This document shows positions 45,747-58,243 of a DNA stretch of 64,000 bases, piece by piece. The notes beneath the pieces were generated by a model that was given only the letters and a program-made list of their open reading frames with translations, did no database searches and had not been told where the DNA came from. The stretch is taken from positions 142,861 to 206,860 of the forward strand of contig NZ_JARAJZ010000006.1 of NCBI RefSeq assembly GCF_028765345.1. The letters run 5' to 3'. Made by a program: the position numbers and the translations under genes. Position 1 is the stretch's first letter; each line of letters starts with the position of its first letter. This DNA comes from Sporolactobacillus sp. CQH2019 (GTDB lineage: Bacteria > Bacillota > Bacilli > Bacillales > Sporolactobacillaceae).

Positions 45747-47216
45747 TTATTCTTGATAAAATACACCTTCAAAATCGATGTCAAAGCCGACCTGTCTGCT
45801 TGCGGCCGAATAAAAATTGACGGCCAGATTGTTATTGATCGTTTTAAGATTGGGGGCGGCCGTCACGCCGTTGTTCGCGCTCCACTGGCGGTTGATCGTC
45901 AGCGAGCCGTTGCTGTACGTGACATCGGCCGTATAGTAGATCCGGTCGAAATTATCCGCATATTTGAGGAGCAGTTTTCCGTCAAAGGCGGTTGGCAGCG
46001 GGAACAGGGTGTAATCTGTGTATCCGTTATCGGATGTTGTGACCGCTGCCTTTTTAAATGAAAATCCTTCCAGCGTCGTTCCCTGATAGCCCTGAGTCCC
46101 TGTATACTGAAGAATCGCTGCCGGTTCAGTCAGTGAAATGATTTTTCCGAACCGCGATCCGGGCCCGCCCTGGGCGAGGACCGGACAATTTCCGGAAAAA
46201 ATCGTTCCCGATGTTCTGCCCGTCCATAAGGATACGGCGGTATTGCAGTCAAGAATCGTACTGCCGCCGATATGGTGCACGGCATCGGCTCCGAGATCGA
46301 GGCCGATATTAAAACCCTCAATGACGTTGCCGGTCAGGTTGCTGCCCGTCAGCGTCCCGTTTGGATCATAGACGGCATAGATGCCGGTCCCTGAGCGGTC
46401 GCCCGCCCGTTTTTTGATATGGTTGTTCGTTAAAATAATCGGTTTGGCGTCTGCCCGATTCAGGAGGCGGACCCCGTCCCGCAAACAATCCTTGATGACG
46501 TTGTCCGAGACAATGACCCTTTCCTGAGCGTCTTCAATGTGCACGGCCTCATTTCTTGCCTGTTCGATAATATTGGCACTGACGACGATATCCTTCCCTT
46601 TTGCAATACCGACAGCGAATCCGGCAGCGGCATCGGTGCTGTCGCCGAGAGCAGCGATTGAATTGCCGATAATTTTGATACCGCTGAAATTGCCGGCGGT
46701 GGTATTGATCTCGATGGCGTCTGCACCGGCGTCAATCCGGTTGTTGATGATCTCAAAATTGCCGCCTTGGGCGTTGTTGTTAAGAAGAATGCCGTATCCG
46801 TCCGCCGTAATTTTTGTATCTTTAATTTTTAAATCGGAGCGGGAGCCGTCTGTATAGTAGCCGTGGAATGGTGTATCGATTTCGATTCTTTCCATATTTG
46901 CTGCGTTAAATTGCACATTGGCATCGGGTACCACCCGGGCTCCGTTTATGCCGATCAAATGATAGTTTGCGGGAAGGTCGATGTTTGATTTGATTCTATA
47001 CACTTTGTTTAAGAAGACGGTTACAGGATTCGAACCGTAAGCCGTTAATAAACGATTAAATGCGGGGGCGTCATCCGCCGCACCGTCGCCGACAGCGCCG
47101 AACTGGGATGGAGTGACGGGATATTCCGATATCTGATTCACCGTTGATTCAATATTGGAATAATAGCTGGATACTTTGCCCGCAAAATCCTTCATAATAT
47201 CTGCCAGTTTTTCCAC
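45747..47216 (-). CDS. Right-handed beta-helix (pectate lyase-like) protein
   Basis: A protein of about 489 residues. Residues ~1-35 are a short helical stretch, then VTPSQFGAVGDGAADDAPAF opens a pectate-lyase-3-type domain. Repeated I..N.I turns follow (IINNRIDAGADAIEI, IIGNSIAALG, VSDNVIKDC) to residue ~340, then a beta-rich C-terminal domain. Such proteins cut, epimerise or bind polysaccharides; phage tailspikes look similar. No signal peptide is seen. GTG 47216 is chosen because AAGAGGTG lies 6 bases upstream; other in-frame starts overlap it. It is divergent from the capsule operon and related to the protein at 58244. Confidence 0.8.
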   Translation of the reverse strand: MEKLADIMKDFAGKVSSYYSNIESTVNQISEYPVTPSQFGAVGDGAADDAPAFNRLLTAYGSNPVTVFLNKVYRIKSNIDLPANYHLIGINGARVVPDANVQFNAANMERIEIDTPFHGYYTDGSRSDLKIKDTKITADGYGILLNNNAQGGNFEIINNRIDAGADAIEINTTAGNFSGIKIIGNSIAALGDSTDAAAGFAVGIAKGKDIVVSANIIEQARNEAVHIEDAQERVIVSDNVIKDCLRDGVRLLNRADAKPIILTNNHIKKRAGDRSGTGIYAVYDPNGTLTGSNLTGNVIEGFNIGLDLGADAVHHIGGSTILDCNTAVSLWTGRTSGTIFSGNCPVLAQGGPGSRFGKIISLTEPAAILQYTGTQGYQGTTLEGFSFKKAAVTTSDNGYTDYTLFPLPTAFDGKLLLKYADNFDRIYYTADVTYSNGSLTINRQWSANNGVTAAPNLKTINNNLAVNFYSAASRQVGFDIDFEGVFYQE

Positions 47217-47225
47217 CTTCAACAC

Positions 47226-47540
47226 CTCTTTACTTGTTTCCGTATAGTCAGTGTATGCTGCGCATCATCTCCGGCTTGTACCCTTGCATCAACATCGGAG
47301 AATTGTTCGTCTGTCATGTAATGAAGCTGTTACGGCTCATTCTGTAAGATATCCGTAAGTAAAAAGAAGAAGACAGGCAGTTTTCAGCGGTCCGGCGCAC
47401 AGATATTCCGGATGCAGCGAGAGCGGGCGGCACGTGAATGGTAAGGGAAAGACGAACAAACGGAAGTGTCTCTCGGAAACTTCGATGAACGCGAATCTTG
47501 CTGATCGGAAAGCACTCATTCTTAAATTTGGAGGCAAACG
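47226..47540. other. Intergenic region between beta-helix gene and capsule operon
   Basis: No gene is visible. The region must contain the divergent promoters for the minus-strand beta-helix gene and the capsule operon, but I could not identify convincing -35/-10 boxes. Confidence 0.4.
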
Positions 47541-48302
47541 ATGAAAGAAGCTATGGGTTTAAAAGACATGTTCTGCATCTTAAAGAAACGATTGTTGATG
47601 ATTCTTGCCGTCACGCTTCTGGCGGGTGCGGCCGGGGCCCTGGCCACCCACTATCTGATGAAACCGAAATACGATGCGACCGCTCGGATTCTTGTTAATC
47701 AGTCGAATGCCAATCCCTCGACCCTTTATGACACGAATGCGCTCCAGACGAATGTACAGCTTGTCAATACGTACAGTGTGATCATTGATGATCCTGCCGT
47801 GCTCAATCAGGTAATCCGGAATCTCCATCTGAACATGACGGCTGAAGAACTGCAGGGACTGCTGACAGTGGATACGGTTCAAAATTCGCAGATTTTTTCA
47901 CTGACTGCGGAAACCGGCAGTCCGGCACTTTCCGCCCGGCTTGTCAATGGCGTCGCCGATGTTTTTAAGACACAGGTTCGGAAGGTGATGAAGGTGGATA
48001 ACGTCAATGTGCTCTCGCCGGCGGAGCTGTCCGCGAGCCTGGTTCCGGTCAAACCGAGGCCGCTGCTGAATATCGCCGTTTCACTGGCCGTCGGGCTGAT
48101 CGCATCGGTCGGACTTGCTTTCCTTTTGGACTATCTGGATAACACGATCAAGACTGAAGAAGACGTAGAAAGAAAACTCGGCCTTCCGGTCATCGGAGCC
48201 GTGTCCCATATCGGCAGATACCGGGAAATCAATCCGGCAGCGTTCGCCGCTGCGGTCAGTTCTGAACGTATGATCGGAGGTGAGCATATTGAGGCAAAGT
48301 AA
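47541..48302 (+). CDS. Polysaccharide co-polymerase / kinase activator (Wzz, CapA/YwqC type)
   Basis: A 253-residue membrane protein. TM1 is near residues 18-38 (LLMILAVTLLAGAAGALATH) and TM2 near 175-195 (IAVSLAVGLIASVGLAFLLD), with the Pro-rich PVKPRPLLN just before TM2 and an extracellular coil between. The cytoplasmic tail DNTIKTEEDVERKLGLPVIG activates the partner kinase and controls chain length. ATG 47541 follows GGAGGC. It overlaps the kinase gene. First gene of the polysaccharide cluster. Confidence 0.88.
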   Translation: MKEAMGLKDMFCILKKRLLMILAVTLLAGAAGALATHYLMKPKYDATARILVNQSNANPSTLYDTNALQTNVQLVNTYSVIIDDPAVLNQVIRNLHLNMTAEELQGLLTVDTVQNSQIFSLTAETGSPALSARLVNGVADVFKTQVRKVMKVDNVNVLSPAELSASLVPVKPRPLLNIAVSLAVGLIASVGLAFLLDYLDNTIKTEEDVERKLGLPVIGAVSHIGRYREINPAAFAAAVSSERMIGGEHIEAK

Positions 48303-48984
48303 AGTTCCGGGCAAAAGGCCGCGAAGCCTGATTGCTTATTTTAAAGAGCAGTCATCGTTCGCCGAACAATATCGGAAAATCCGGACAAATATCGAGTTTT
48401 CAAAAGCGGGCGGCGGTTTGAAAGCAATCCTGGTAACCTCGCCGGGCCCGAACGAAGGAAAGTCAACCACGGCCGCTAATCTGGCTGTGGTCATGGCCCG
48501 GCAGGGGAAAAAAATCCTGCTGATCGATGCGGATATGCATCGGCCGACCCAGCATGATACGTTCCGTTTAGCGAATAAAAACGGTCTGACAACATTTTTA
48601 ACAAAGAACAGCCGTTTGGAAGACATCGTGCAGGCGTCGGGTATCGCCAATCTCTCGGTCCTGACGAGCGGACCGATACCGCCGAATCCGGCCGATCTGC
48701 TCAGTTCGGCGGAGATGGCCGGATTAGTCCATCGATTCCGGAGCCTGTTTGATGCGATCATTATGGATGCTCCGCCGCTTCTGGATGTGGCGGATGCCCG
48801 GGTGCTGGCCAGTCTGTGCGATGGAACTCTGCTCGTAGTAAGAAGCGGGGCAACGGAGGTCGAGAATGCCAGCAAGGCTGCGGGATCCTTATCGGATGCC
48901 CGTGCCGGCCTGCTCGGGGTCGTTCTTAACGATCTGAAAGGAGCCAGAAGGGGGAGAAGGGGCCGCAGATACAGGGCAGGGTAA
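48289..48984 (+). CDS. CapB/YwqD-type autokinase (BY-kinase)
   Basis: A cytoplasmic ATPase of about 231 residues with the bacterial tyrosine kinase set: Walker A SPGPNEGKSTTAANLA, Walker A' LLIDADMHRPT and Walker B IIMDAPPLLD. It works with the membrane activator encoded upstream to control polymerisation and export. TTG 48289 is preferred because GGAGG lies 8 bases before it; GTG 48280 touches that site. Oddly, the tail ends RRGRRGRRYRAG with a single Tyr instead of the usual tyrosine cluster, so autophosphorylation may differ or be lost. Confidence 0.85.
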   Translation: MRQSKVPGKRPRSLIAYFKEQSSFAEQYRKIRTNIEFSKAGGGLKAILVTSPGPNEGKSTTAANLAVVMARQGKKILLIDADMHRPTQHDTFRLANKNGLTTFLTKNSRLEDIVQASGIANLSVLTSGPIPPNPADLLSSAEMAGLVHRFRSLFDAIIMDAPPLLDVADARVLASLCDGTLLVVRSGATEVENASKAAGSLSDARAGLLGVVLNDLKGARRGRRGRRYRAG

Positions 48985-49086
48985 TAGAAATGGAAGAAAG
49001 CATCGCGCGCAGAGAGCAGCGGTGCCCGCAGGGAAAAATGAACAGATTGCTTGTTATTGGCGTTTATTTCCGACGGAGGGATCAAG

Positions 49087-49788
49087 ATGGCCTTATCAAA
49101 GATACAAATAGAAATAAAGGCTCCATATATTGCTGAAATCGGCCGCAATTCGGAAATGCTGAATGAAAAGTTAAAAAAACAAAAAATCTATGAGCTGGCC
49201 AAAAGAATTTTTGATCTGTGCCTGGCTTTTATCGGACTCATCTTCTTGTTGCCCGCTTTCCTGATCGTTTCACTGCTGATTAAATGGGACGATCCGCATG
49301 GGAGGGTTTTCTTCAGGCAAATCCGTGTCGGGAAAGACGGCAGAGAATTCTATATTTATAAATTTCGTTCGATGGTGGCGAATGCCGAACAAATGCTGAA
49401 CAGCCTAGCCGATCAGAATGAGGCAACGGGGGCCATGTTTAAGATGAAGAAGGATCCGCGCGTCACCCGGGTGGGCCGTGTGCTTCGCAAAACAAGTATT
49501 GATGAACTTCCCCAGCTGGTCAATGTGCTGAAAGGGGAGATGAGTCTGGTCGGTCCGCGCCCGCCTCTTCCGCGGGAAGTTGAGCAGTATTCGGGCTACG
49601 AACTGCAGCGGCTGCTTGTCAAACCCGGATGTACGGGACTGTGGCAGGTCAGCGGAAGGAGCAATCTCGGTTTTGATCAGATGGTGAAACTGGATTTGCA
49701 ATACATCCGGCAGCGAAGCATGGCGAATGATTTCAAATTAATTCTGAAAACGCTGATCCAGCTGCTTGGTTCAAAAAATGCTTACTGA
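49087..49788 (+). CDS. Priming undecaprenyl-phosphate sugar phosphotransferase
   Basis: A 233-residue membrane enzyme that puts the first sugar-phosphate on undecaprenyl phosphate. One N-terminal hairpin segment ([20 protein letters not shown]) anchors it. [30 protein letters not shown] followed by PRPPLP, and [11 protein letters not shown] are the conserved catalytic and substrate motifs of the WbaP/EpsL/CpsE group. ATG 49087 follows GGAGGGATCAAG. The sugar is not readable; galactose-, glucose- or N-acetyl sugars are all possible in the family. Confidence 0.9.
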   Translation: MALSKIQIEIKAPYIAEIGRNSEMLNEKLKKQKIYELAKRIFDLCLAFIGLIFLLPAFLIVSLLIKWDDPHGRVFFRQIRVGKDGREFYIYKFRSMVANAEQMLNSLADQNEATGAMFKMKKDPRVTRVGRVLRKTSIDELPQLVNVLKGEMSLVGPRPPLPREVEQYSGYELQRLLVKPGCTGLWQVSGRSNLGFDQMVKLDLQYIRQRSMANDFKLILKTLIQLLGSKNAY

Positions 49789-49807
49789 TAAGAAGGGAGT
49801 ACCGGCT

Positions 49808-50749
49808 ATGGAAAAAGATGCAAAGATTTACGTCGCCGGCCACCGGGGACTGGTCGGCTCGGCCATTGTCAGGAATCTGGAAGCCCGCGGCTGCCGCAAT
49901 CTGGTGCTGCGCACACATGCCGAACTTGATTTAACCGATTACCGGGCAGTCGGCGCCCTTTTTCAAAACGAGTCTATTGATTATGTTTTTCTGGCTGCCG
50001 CCAAGGTCGGCGGCATCATGGCGAACAGCAGCTGCCCGGCGGAATTCATCAAAGAAAATCTGATGATCGAGACTAACGTGATCGACTGGTCGTACAAGAC
50101 AGGCGTGAAGAAGCTCCTGTTCCTCGGAAGTACCTGCATTTATCCGAAATTTGCTGAACAGCCGATCAAGGAGTCGGAACTGCTGAACGGAAAGCTGGAG
50201 CCGACCAATGAAGCCTACGCGATTGCCAAGATCAGCGGGATTACGATGTGCCGGTCTTACAACAAACAGTACGGGACCCGCTATATCACGGTCATGCCGA
50301 CTAATCTGTACGGACCGAATGACAACTATGATTATATGACGTCTCATGTGCTTCCGGCGCTTGTCAGGAAATTTTATGAGGCCAAGATAAACCATGATCC
50401 GTATGTCGTTGTCTGGGGAACGGGCCGTCCGAAGCGGGAATTTCTCCATTCGGACGATCTGGCGGATGCCTGCGTCTATTTAATGGATCATTATGACGGC
50501 GATGAGATCGTCAATATCGGGGTTGGAAAAGAGCTGACGATCAGAGAACTGGCGGAGAAGATCAAGGAAGTCATCGGCTATACAGGAGATATCCGTTTCG
50601 ATTCGTCAAAGCCGGACGGAACGCCGAGAAAGATCGTCGACGTCACAAAACTTTCCGCTTTGGGCTGGAGGGCGAATATTTCGCTGGACCAGGGGCTGAA
50701 AAGGACATACCGGGATTTTTTGGATTCATTCAGCCGAATCGGCAATTGA
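49808..50749 (+). CDS. fcl: GDP-L-fucose synthase
   Basis: A 313-residue epimerase/reductase finishing GDP-L-fucose from GDP-4-keto-6-deoxymannose. Motifs are [17 protein letters not shown] for [19 protein letters not shown] and the Tyr-Lys pair in [25 protein letters not shown] is also diagnostic. ATG 49808 follows AAGGGAG. It precedes gmd, the preceding enzyme of the pathway, by 58 bases. GDP-mannose supply genes are not in the window. Confidence 0.93.
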   Translation: MEKDAKIYVAGHRGLVGSAIVRNLEARGCRNLVLRTHAELDLTDYRAVGALFQNESIDYVFLAAAKVGGIMANSSCPAEFIKENLMIETNVIDWSYKTGVKKLLFLGSTCIYPKFAEQPIKESELLNGKLEPTNEAYAIAKISGITMCRSYNKQYGTRYITVMPTNLYGPNDNYDYMTSHVLPALVRKFYEAKINHDPYVVVWGTGRPKREFLHSDDLADACVYLMDHYDGDEIVNIGVGKELTIRELAEKIKEVIGYTGDIRFDSSKPDGTPRKIVDVTKLSALGWRANISLDQGLKRTYRDFLDSFSRIGN

Positions 50750-50789
50750 CGAGCGGCGGTTCCGCTGCCGCCGGCGGAAAAATTTATAA

Positions 50790-52963
<2,174 letters not shown>

Positions 52964-54204
52964 TCCGGCTTCCACTGGCCAGCTGATCACCGAGCTTTGC
53001 CTTGCGGTGCGCGACAGTTTTCGGGTGACGGTCATTGCCGCTCAGCCGGGCGGATACGCCGGAGGGGAAGGCAGGCCCGGACGGCTGATTGAAGCCGGCA
53101 TGTTCGAGGGCATCCGCGTGGTCCGTCTGAGACTTCCGGCGGTTGACAAAGTATCCAAAATCAGCCGGATCAGATATGTTCTGACTTATTTTGTTCTGGC
53201 CCATATCGCGCTGCTGAGGGAAAAATCCGTCGACATCATTTATACGATATCGACGCCGCCCGTTTTAGGCGGGCTGATCGGCACGATCGGCAAATTTCTG
53301 AAACGGACCAAGCATGTCTACAATATTCAGGATTTTAATCCGGAACAGGCGGCCGCCGTCCGTTTTACAAAGAGCCGCCTGATTTTTAAGCTGGCCCGGC
53401 TGGTGGATAAGTTCAGCTGCAGGCATGCGGACAACATCGTCGTGGTCGGCCGGGACATGGCCGAGACTTTGAAAAACCGTTTCTTGGATCATAAAGTTCC
53501 GAGCTATCAGGTGATTCATAACTGGACCGACGAGAATGAGATCGTCCCCCTGCCGAAAACCGAACGGCATGTTCATCGCTTCCTGGAAGAAAACGGTTTG
53601 AAAGAAAAGTTTATCATCATGTACTCGGGAAATCTCGGACTCTACTATGATCTTGAAAACCTGATTAAACTGACGAAAGAATTCGTGGAAATCGACGATC
53701 TGGCGTTTGTTTTTATCGGCGAAGGGGCCGTTAAAAAACAGATGCAGCGTTTCGTGGCCGACGAAGCGATCAAAAATGTTTTCTTTCTCCCCTACCAACC
53801 GAAGGATTTTATCAAATTTTCATTGAATGCGGCCGATGTGCATCTGGTCGTCAATCAGAAAGGAATCAAGGGTGTTTCGGTTCCGAGCAAAATCTACGGC
53901 GTCATGGCGGCGGGCAAGCCGGTCATCGGCGTGCTGGAAAGAGGAAGCGAAGCCGAACGGCTGATCACGGGCAGCAGCTGCGGCCGGGTCGTCGAACCCC
54001 ATGATTATAAGGGGGCGGCCGCGCTGATTCGTGGCTTCTACCTGATGGAGCGCGGGCAGCGGGAACAGATGGGCCTGAAGGGAAGGCATTATCTTGAGCA
54101 GCATCTGCGAAAAGAAGTGTCAATCGGGAAATATAAACAACTGCTGATGGGGCTCTGATTGCGGGATCGGACCGTTCATTCAGCCGCAAAGATGAAGGGT
54201 GATA

Positions 54205-55620
54205 ATGATGGAATTTTTGATGTATGCCGCGGCCTTCCTGTTCTGCATCGATGATTCGCCGTTTATGTTCGGCAATGGATACAGGCCGATCTCGGTTGTT
54301 TTTATTTGTCTTTATCTTCTTTTACAGCTGCCCAAACTTTTCCGGCTCAAATACAGACGAATCGAAATTTATATTTTTGCCTTCATGGCCGTCTGTTTGC
54401 TGATTTCTTTCGCTCAGGTAATCGTGAACCATGACCGTTTTGTCGGCCTGATCAATGCGGCTGAAACGCTGGGCAGCGGATTTGTCTGCTATCTGGCTTT
54501 CAAATTGTTCGTCACTGAATGCGGCGGCGACGATGTCAAATTCACAAGACTGTTTCTCTGGCTGATCCGCGGTTATGGCATCGCTGTTGCCGTCGGTGTC
54601 CTTGAGTTTCTCTATGTCTATGGAGCGCCGAGCGGATTTTTGAGTTCGATCATCCACGTATTCGTTGAACGGACCGGCTACATGACGGACGGGCGCATCC
54701 ATTTCAGCTTTTCGGAACCGTCTTTTATCAGCCTGCACACGAATCTGTTTTTGCTTCCGGCACTTGTTATTTTAAAAAATAAGGGACTCCTGACCCGCTA
54801 TCATAAAATCATTGTTATTCTCTTTTTCGTGCTGTCTCTCTTTTCGCTTTCGATACGATTTTATCTGGATATCCTGGTCTTCATTGCCGCCTACCTGTTC
54901 CTGACATCCAACTTCAAGATCTTTTTCAAACGGCTGGGTATCCTGCTTGTCTCCTGTGCCGCCGCTGCTGTCCTGATGAATCTTGTTTTTGTTCAGAACC
55001 TGTTCGGATTAAATTCCTATCATTTCTATAGAATAGCGGACATGATCGAAAATCCGGGTTCGGCGGGAAGCGACACCTCGACGATGATCCGGGCCACGTA
55101 TTCAAGGATCGGTTTTGAGTCCTTTATGGATCATCCGCTGATCGGGTACGGCCTGGGAAACTATCATGATGCCTACGTCGCTCATTTTCATTCCATTAAT
55201 CCGGCCGATCTTCAGAAAGCCGGGGAATTGAGCCTCGCAGTCGACGACTACAATCTGCATACCTATGATATGTTTGCCCGGCTTGCTTCGGAGCTGGGAT
55301 CGCTGGGCATTGCGGCGGCACTGCTGGTGCTCTATTTCCTTCTCAGTCTCAGGGGCGGAAACTTTTCGAAATGGATGATTTTTCTGGTCGTCTATTCCCA
55401 ACTGCAGTTTGATTCGTTCGCCCTCATCCCATTATATTTCTGGATGGCGCTTCTGCAGAGCCCGTTCATCTCCGAACTGAACATCGGCTATTCTTTAGAC
55501 AACCGTTTACTCAGAACGGCGGGATACTATAGAATGAACCATTTTTCAAGCCTGTCCCAACCGGAAGAACAAGCGGGGATGAATCGCGATCATCGTTTAT
55601 CGGTTGTGAAGGAGACTTGA
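54205..55620 (+). CDS. O-antigen/exopolysaccharide polymerase-like membrane protein (Wzy)
   Basis: A 471-residue integral membrane protein with about 10 hydrophobic segments and one large loop near residues 300-370 that contains HPLIGYGLGNYHDAYVAHFH and LHTYDMFARLASELGSLGI. This G.G.GN...H pattern and the LGxxG helix are usual in Wzy/O-antigen ligase family proteins. It would join repeat units outside the membrane. ATG 54205 follows GAAGGG; a GTG two codons earlier is possible. The family varies in sequence, so the call rests on topology, loop motif and cluster position. Confidence 0.78.
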   Translation: MMEFLMYAAAFLFCIDDSPFMFGNGYRPISVVFICLYLLLQLPKLFRLKYRRIEIYIFAFMAVCLLISFAQVIVNHDRFVGLINAAETLGSGFVCYLAFKLFVTECGGDDVKFTRLFLWLIRGYGIAVAVGVLEFLYVYGAPSGFLSSIIHVFVERTGYMTDGRIHFSFSEPSFISLHTNLFLLPALVILKNKGLLTRYHKIIVILFFVLSLFSLSIRFYLDILVFIAAYLFLTSNFKIFFKRLGILLVSCAAAAVLMNLVFVQNLFGLNSYHFYRIADMIENPGSAGSDTSTMIRATYSRIGFESFMDHPLIGYGLGNYHDAYVAHFHSINPADLQKAGELSLAVDDYNLHTYDMFARLASELGSLGIAAALLVLYFLLSLRGGNFSKWMIFLVVYSQLQFDSFALIPLYFWMALLQSPFISELNIGYSLDNRLLRTAGYYRMNHFSSLSQPEEQAGMNRDHRLSVVKET

Positions 55621-55625
55621 AAAGA

Positions 55626-56690
55626 ATGAAACCATTAATCAGTGTCGTAGTGCCGGTTTTCAATGTGGAAAAATATTTACCAAGGTGTATTGAAAGTATC
55701 ATCCGTCAATCTTATAAAGATCTTGAGATCCTATTGGTCGATGACGGATCGTCTGATGGCTCAGGCCGGATCTGTGATCAATACGGAAAGATAGATAAAC
55801 GGATTAAAGTCATTCACAAAAAGAACGGAGGACTTTCCGATGCGAGAAATGTCGGGATCGATCTTGCAAGAGGAAACTATATAGGATTTGTTGACAGTGA
55901 TGATTATATACATGAAGATATGTACCTGTCCTTATACGATACAATCAGATTGAATGGCTGTGACATTGCCGAGGTCGGATATCAGACTTTTTTCCATGAT
56001 GACGATATTAAGGATCCGGACGATTATAGCCGAGTTATTCTGTACACGAAACAGCAGGCTGTCATCGGTGCGATCGTCAATCATCAATGTCAGACGTATG
56101 TATGGAATAAGCTTTATAAAAAAGAATTATGGAATAAAGTAAGATTCCCGAAAGGTAAATTATTTGAAGATGAATTTACAACTTACAAGATTTTTAATCG
56201 ATCCGCGAAGGTCGCCGTGCTGAATAAAAAAATGTATTACTATTTCCAAAGAGAAAAAAGCATTGCACATACTTTTTCAATAAAAACCCTGGACCATTGT
56301 GAAGCTCTGAATCAGATGATGCGGTTCATTGAATCGGAATATCCTGAGGCGCTTCCAATATCCTGTATAAAATATTATAAAAATAATTTGTGGCACCTGC
56401 AGGATTTATTAGTCAATAGAAAAAAATTGGCTAATTCGCAACAGCTGATTGACCAAATGATCAAAGAGTTGATGACGTATCGTCAATATCTTGAAAATAA
56501 TAAAAAATTTATTGGAACCGTTCATAAACTATTTATGAATGATTATAGCGAATTGCTGACCCAGCGAAAAAAAATCAAGTTTGTATTTTTTCTCTTAAAG
56601 AGGTCGGTCTGGCTCTTCTATATTATTTTAAGATGCCGATGGATGGCCAGGCGGATGATCGCGCTCCCGCGTAAAATGCTTCGCAGCTAG
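55626..56690 (+). CDS. Family-2 glycosyltransferase
   Basis: A 354-residue GT-A enzyme: VVVPVFNVEKYLPRCIES at the N-terminus, VDDGSSDGSGRICDQYG, and the metal-binding FVDSDDYIHEDM near residue 95. QTYVWNKLYKKELW and KLFEDEFTTYKIF are common in EPS-type GT2 enzymes. It transfers one sugar to the growing repeat. Either ATG 55626 or TTG 55617 may be the start; GAAGGAG is closer to the TTG. The gene is more AT-rich than its neighbours, suggesting a separate origin. Confidence 0.87.
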   Translation: MKPLISVVVPVFNVEKYLPRCIESIIRQSYKDLEILLVDDGSSDGSGRICDQYGKIDKRIKVIHKKNGGLSDARNVGIDLARGNYIGFVDSDDYIHEDMYLSLYDTIRLNGCDIAEVGYQTFFHDDDIKDPDDYSRVILYTKQQAVIGAIVNHQCQTYVWNKLYKKELWNKVRFPKGKLFEDEFTTYKIFNRSAKVAVLNKKMYYYFQREKSIAHTFSIKTLDHCEALNQMMRFIESEYPEALPISCIKYYKNNLWHLQDLLVNRKKLANSQQLIDQMIKELMTYRQYLENNKKFIGTVHKLFMNDYSELLTQRKKIKFVFFLLKRSVWLFYIILRCRWMARRMIALPRKMLRS

Positions 56691-56736
56691 TTACCCGTAT
56701 AAAAAACTCTGATATCAAATGGATAAGGGGAACGCC

Positions 56737-58185
56737 ATGAGTGTGAAAAAAAATTATCTGTACAATCTTATCTATCAGATTATGGTCATGATCGTGCCCC
56801 TGCTGACTGTTCCGTATGTTTCAAGGGTTCTGTCAGCGAAAGGCGTCGGCATTTTTGCCTATACATCCTCAATCGCACAGTACTTTACCCTGCTGGGCAT
56901 GCTCGGCATCGGCATCTACGGCAATAAAATGATCGCGATGACGCGCGACAATAAGAAAGAAATGAGCGAGAATTTTTTCAGCATTTATTTTCTGCAGCTG
57001 ATCGTTTCTCTCGGTTCCGTGCTTGGATATCTGCTGCTTGTGCTGCTTGCTGTCCGCAGCGACCGGGAAATTGCCCTGATTCAGACGATTACGCTGCTGG
57101 GAACGGTCATCGACTGCACCTGGTTTTTCAGCGGGCTGGAAATGTTTAAAAAAATCGTTACCAGAAATCTGCTGATTAAATGTCTCTCATTAGTTGCCGT
57201 CTTTTCCTTTGTAAAGGGTCCCGGCGATCTGGACTTATACACGTTCATTATGTGTCTGTCTGCTTTTCTGGGGCAGTTTCTTATGTGGTTTTACATCAGA
57301 AACAGGATTGTCCGGGTTAAGATCACCGGCCGATCCGTTAGAAAACACGTGGTTCCTGTCCTCATGTATTTTCTTCCGCAGGTTGCGATGCAGGTCTATT
57401 TTGTGCTGGATAAAACGATGATCGGATGGCTGTCGAGCAAGAGCGAGGTCGGCATTTATGATTATGCGGACAAAATACAAAAGGTGGCGATTGCCGCCGT
57501 CACCTCGCTTGGAACGGTGATGCTGCCCCGAATGGCCCATACTTTTATAACCGGACAGAAAGATCAGGCTAAAAAATATATCATGAAATCTCTCGATTTT
57601 TCCACCCTGCTGGCCGTACCGATCATGTTCGGCCTGGCCGGTATTGCCCGGGAATTCATTCCGTGGTATATGGGCAATGGCTTTGTCGAATGTGCGACGG
57701 TCCTGATTCTGATCAGCCCGACCGTTTTTTTTATGGCATGGAGCGGCGTGTTCGGCAGCCAGTATTTGCTGCCGCTCGGAAAAATGAGAGCGTACACGAT
57801 TTCCCTGTATGTCGGAGCCATTGTCAATTTTCTGCTCAATCTTGTTTTTATAAAGCCTTACGGATCAATCGGCGCGTCGATCGGCACGTTAGCCGCCGAA
57901 CTATCCGTGACGCTTGTCCAGATATATTTCGTCAGGAACGATATTCAGTGGAAACAGATATTGCCGAAGACGGTGCTTTATATAGGCGCCGGCGCTGTTA
58001 TGTATACGGTTGTGAGTCTGATCGGCCGTTCCATGGGTGTTTCGATCATCACAACCTTTGTCCAGGTTACGGCCGGCGTACTTTCATACACGGCGATGAT
58101 TCTGGCGGCCGAATATGCGGGGCATGGCGGAATTATTCTTGAGGAAATCAGAAGAAAGAGGCCAAGTTACAAAAGCAACGGTTAA
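56737..58185 (+). CDS. Wzx-type polysaccharide flippase
   Basis: A 482-residue membrane protein with about 14 hydrophobic helices. NLIYQIMVMIVPLLTVPYVS and VLSAKGVGIFAYTSSIAQYF at the start are characteristic of the PST/Wzx flippase family. DKTMIGWLSSKSEVGIYDYA in the middle is another landmark. It moves the finished lipid-linked repeat across the membrane for Wzy. ATG 56737 follows AAGGGGAACGCC. With Wzy and Wzz this makes a complete Wzy-dependent pathway. Confidence 0.9.
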   Translation: MSVKKNYLYNLIYQIMVMIVPLLTVPYVSRVLSAKGVGIFAYTSSIAQYFTLLGMLGIGIYGNKMIAMTRDNKKEMSENFFSIYFLQLIVSLGSVLGYLLLVLLAVRSDREIALIQTITLLGTVIDCTWFFSGLEMFKKIVTRNLLIKCLSLVAVFSFVKGPGDLDLYTFIMCLSAFLGQFLMWFYIRNRIVRVKITGRSVRKHVVPVLMYFLPQVAMQVYFVLDKTMIGWLSSKSEVGIYDYADKIQKVAIAAVTSLGTVMLPRMAHTFITGQKDQAKKYIMKSLDFSTLLAVPIMFGLAGIAREFIPWYMGNGFVECATVLILISPTVFFMAWSGVFGSQYLLPLGKMRAYTISLYVGAIVNFLLNLVFIKPYGSIGASIGTLAAELSVTLVQIYFVRNDIQWKQILPKTVLYIGAGAVMYTVVSLIGRSMGVSIITTFVQVTAGVLSYTAMILAAEYAGHGGIILEEIRRKRPSYKSNG

Positions 58186-58243
58186 ATACCTTTTCAGGGC
58201 GAATTTTTTAAATTGAAAAAACAGGGAAAGTCGGGTGGCCCGC

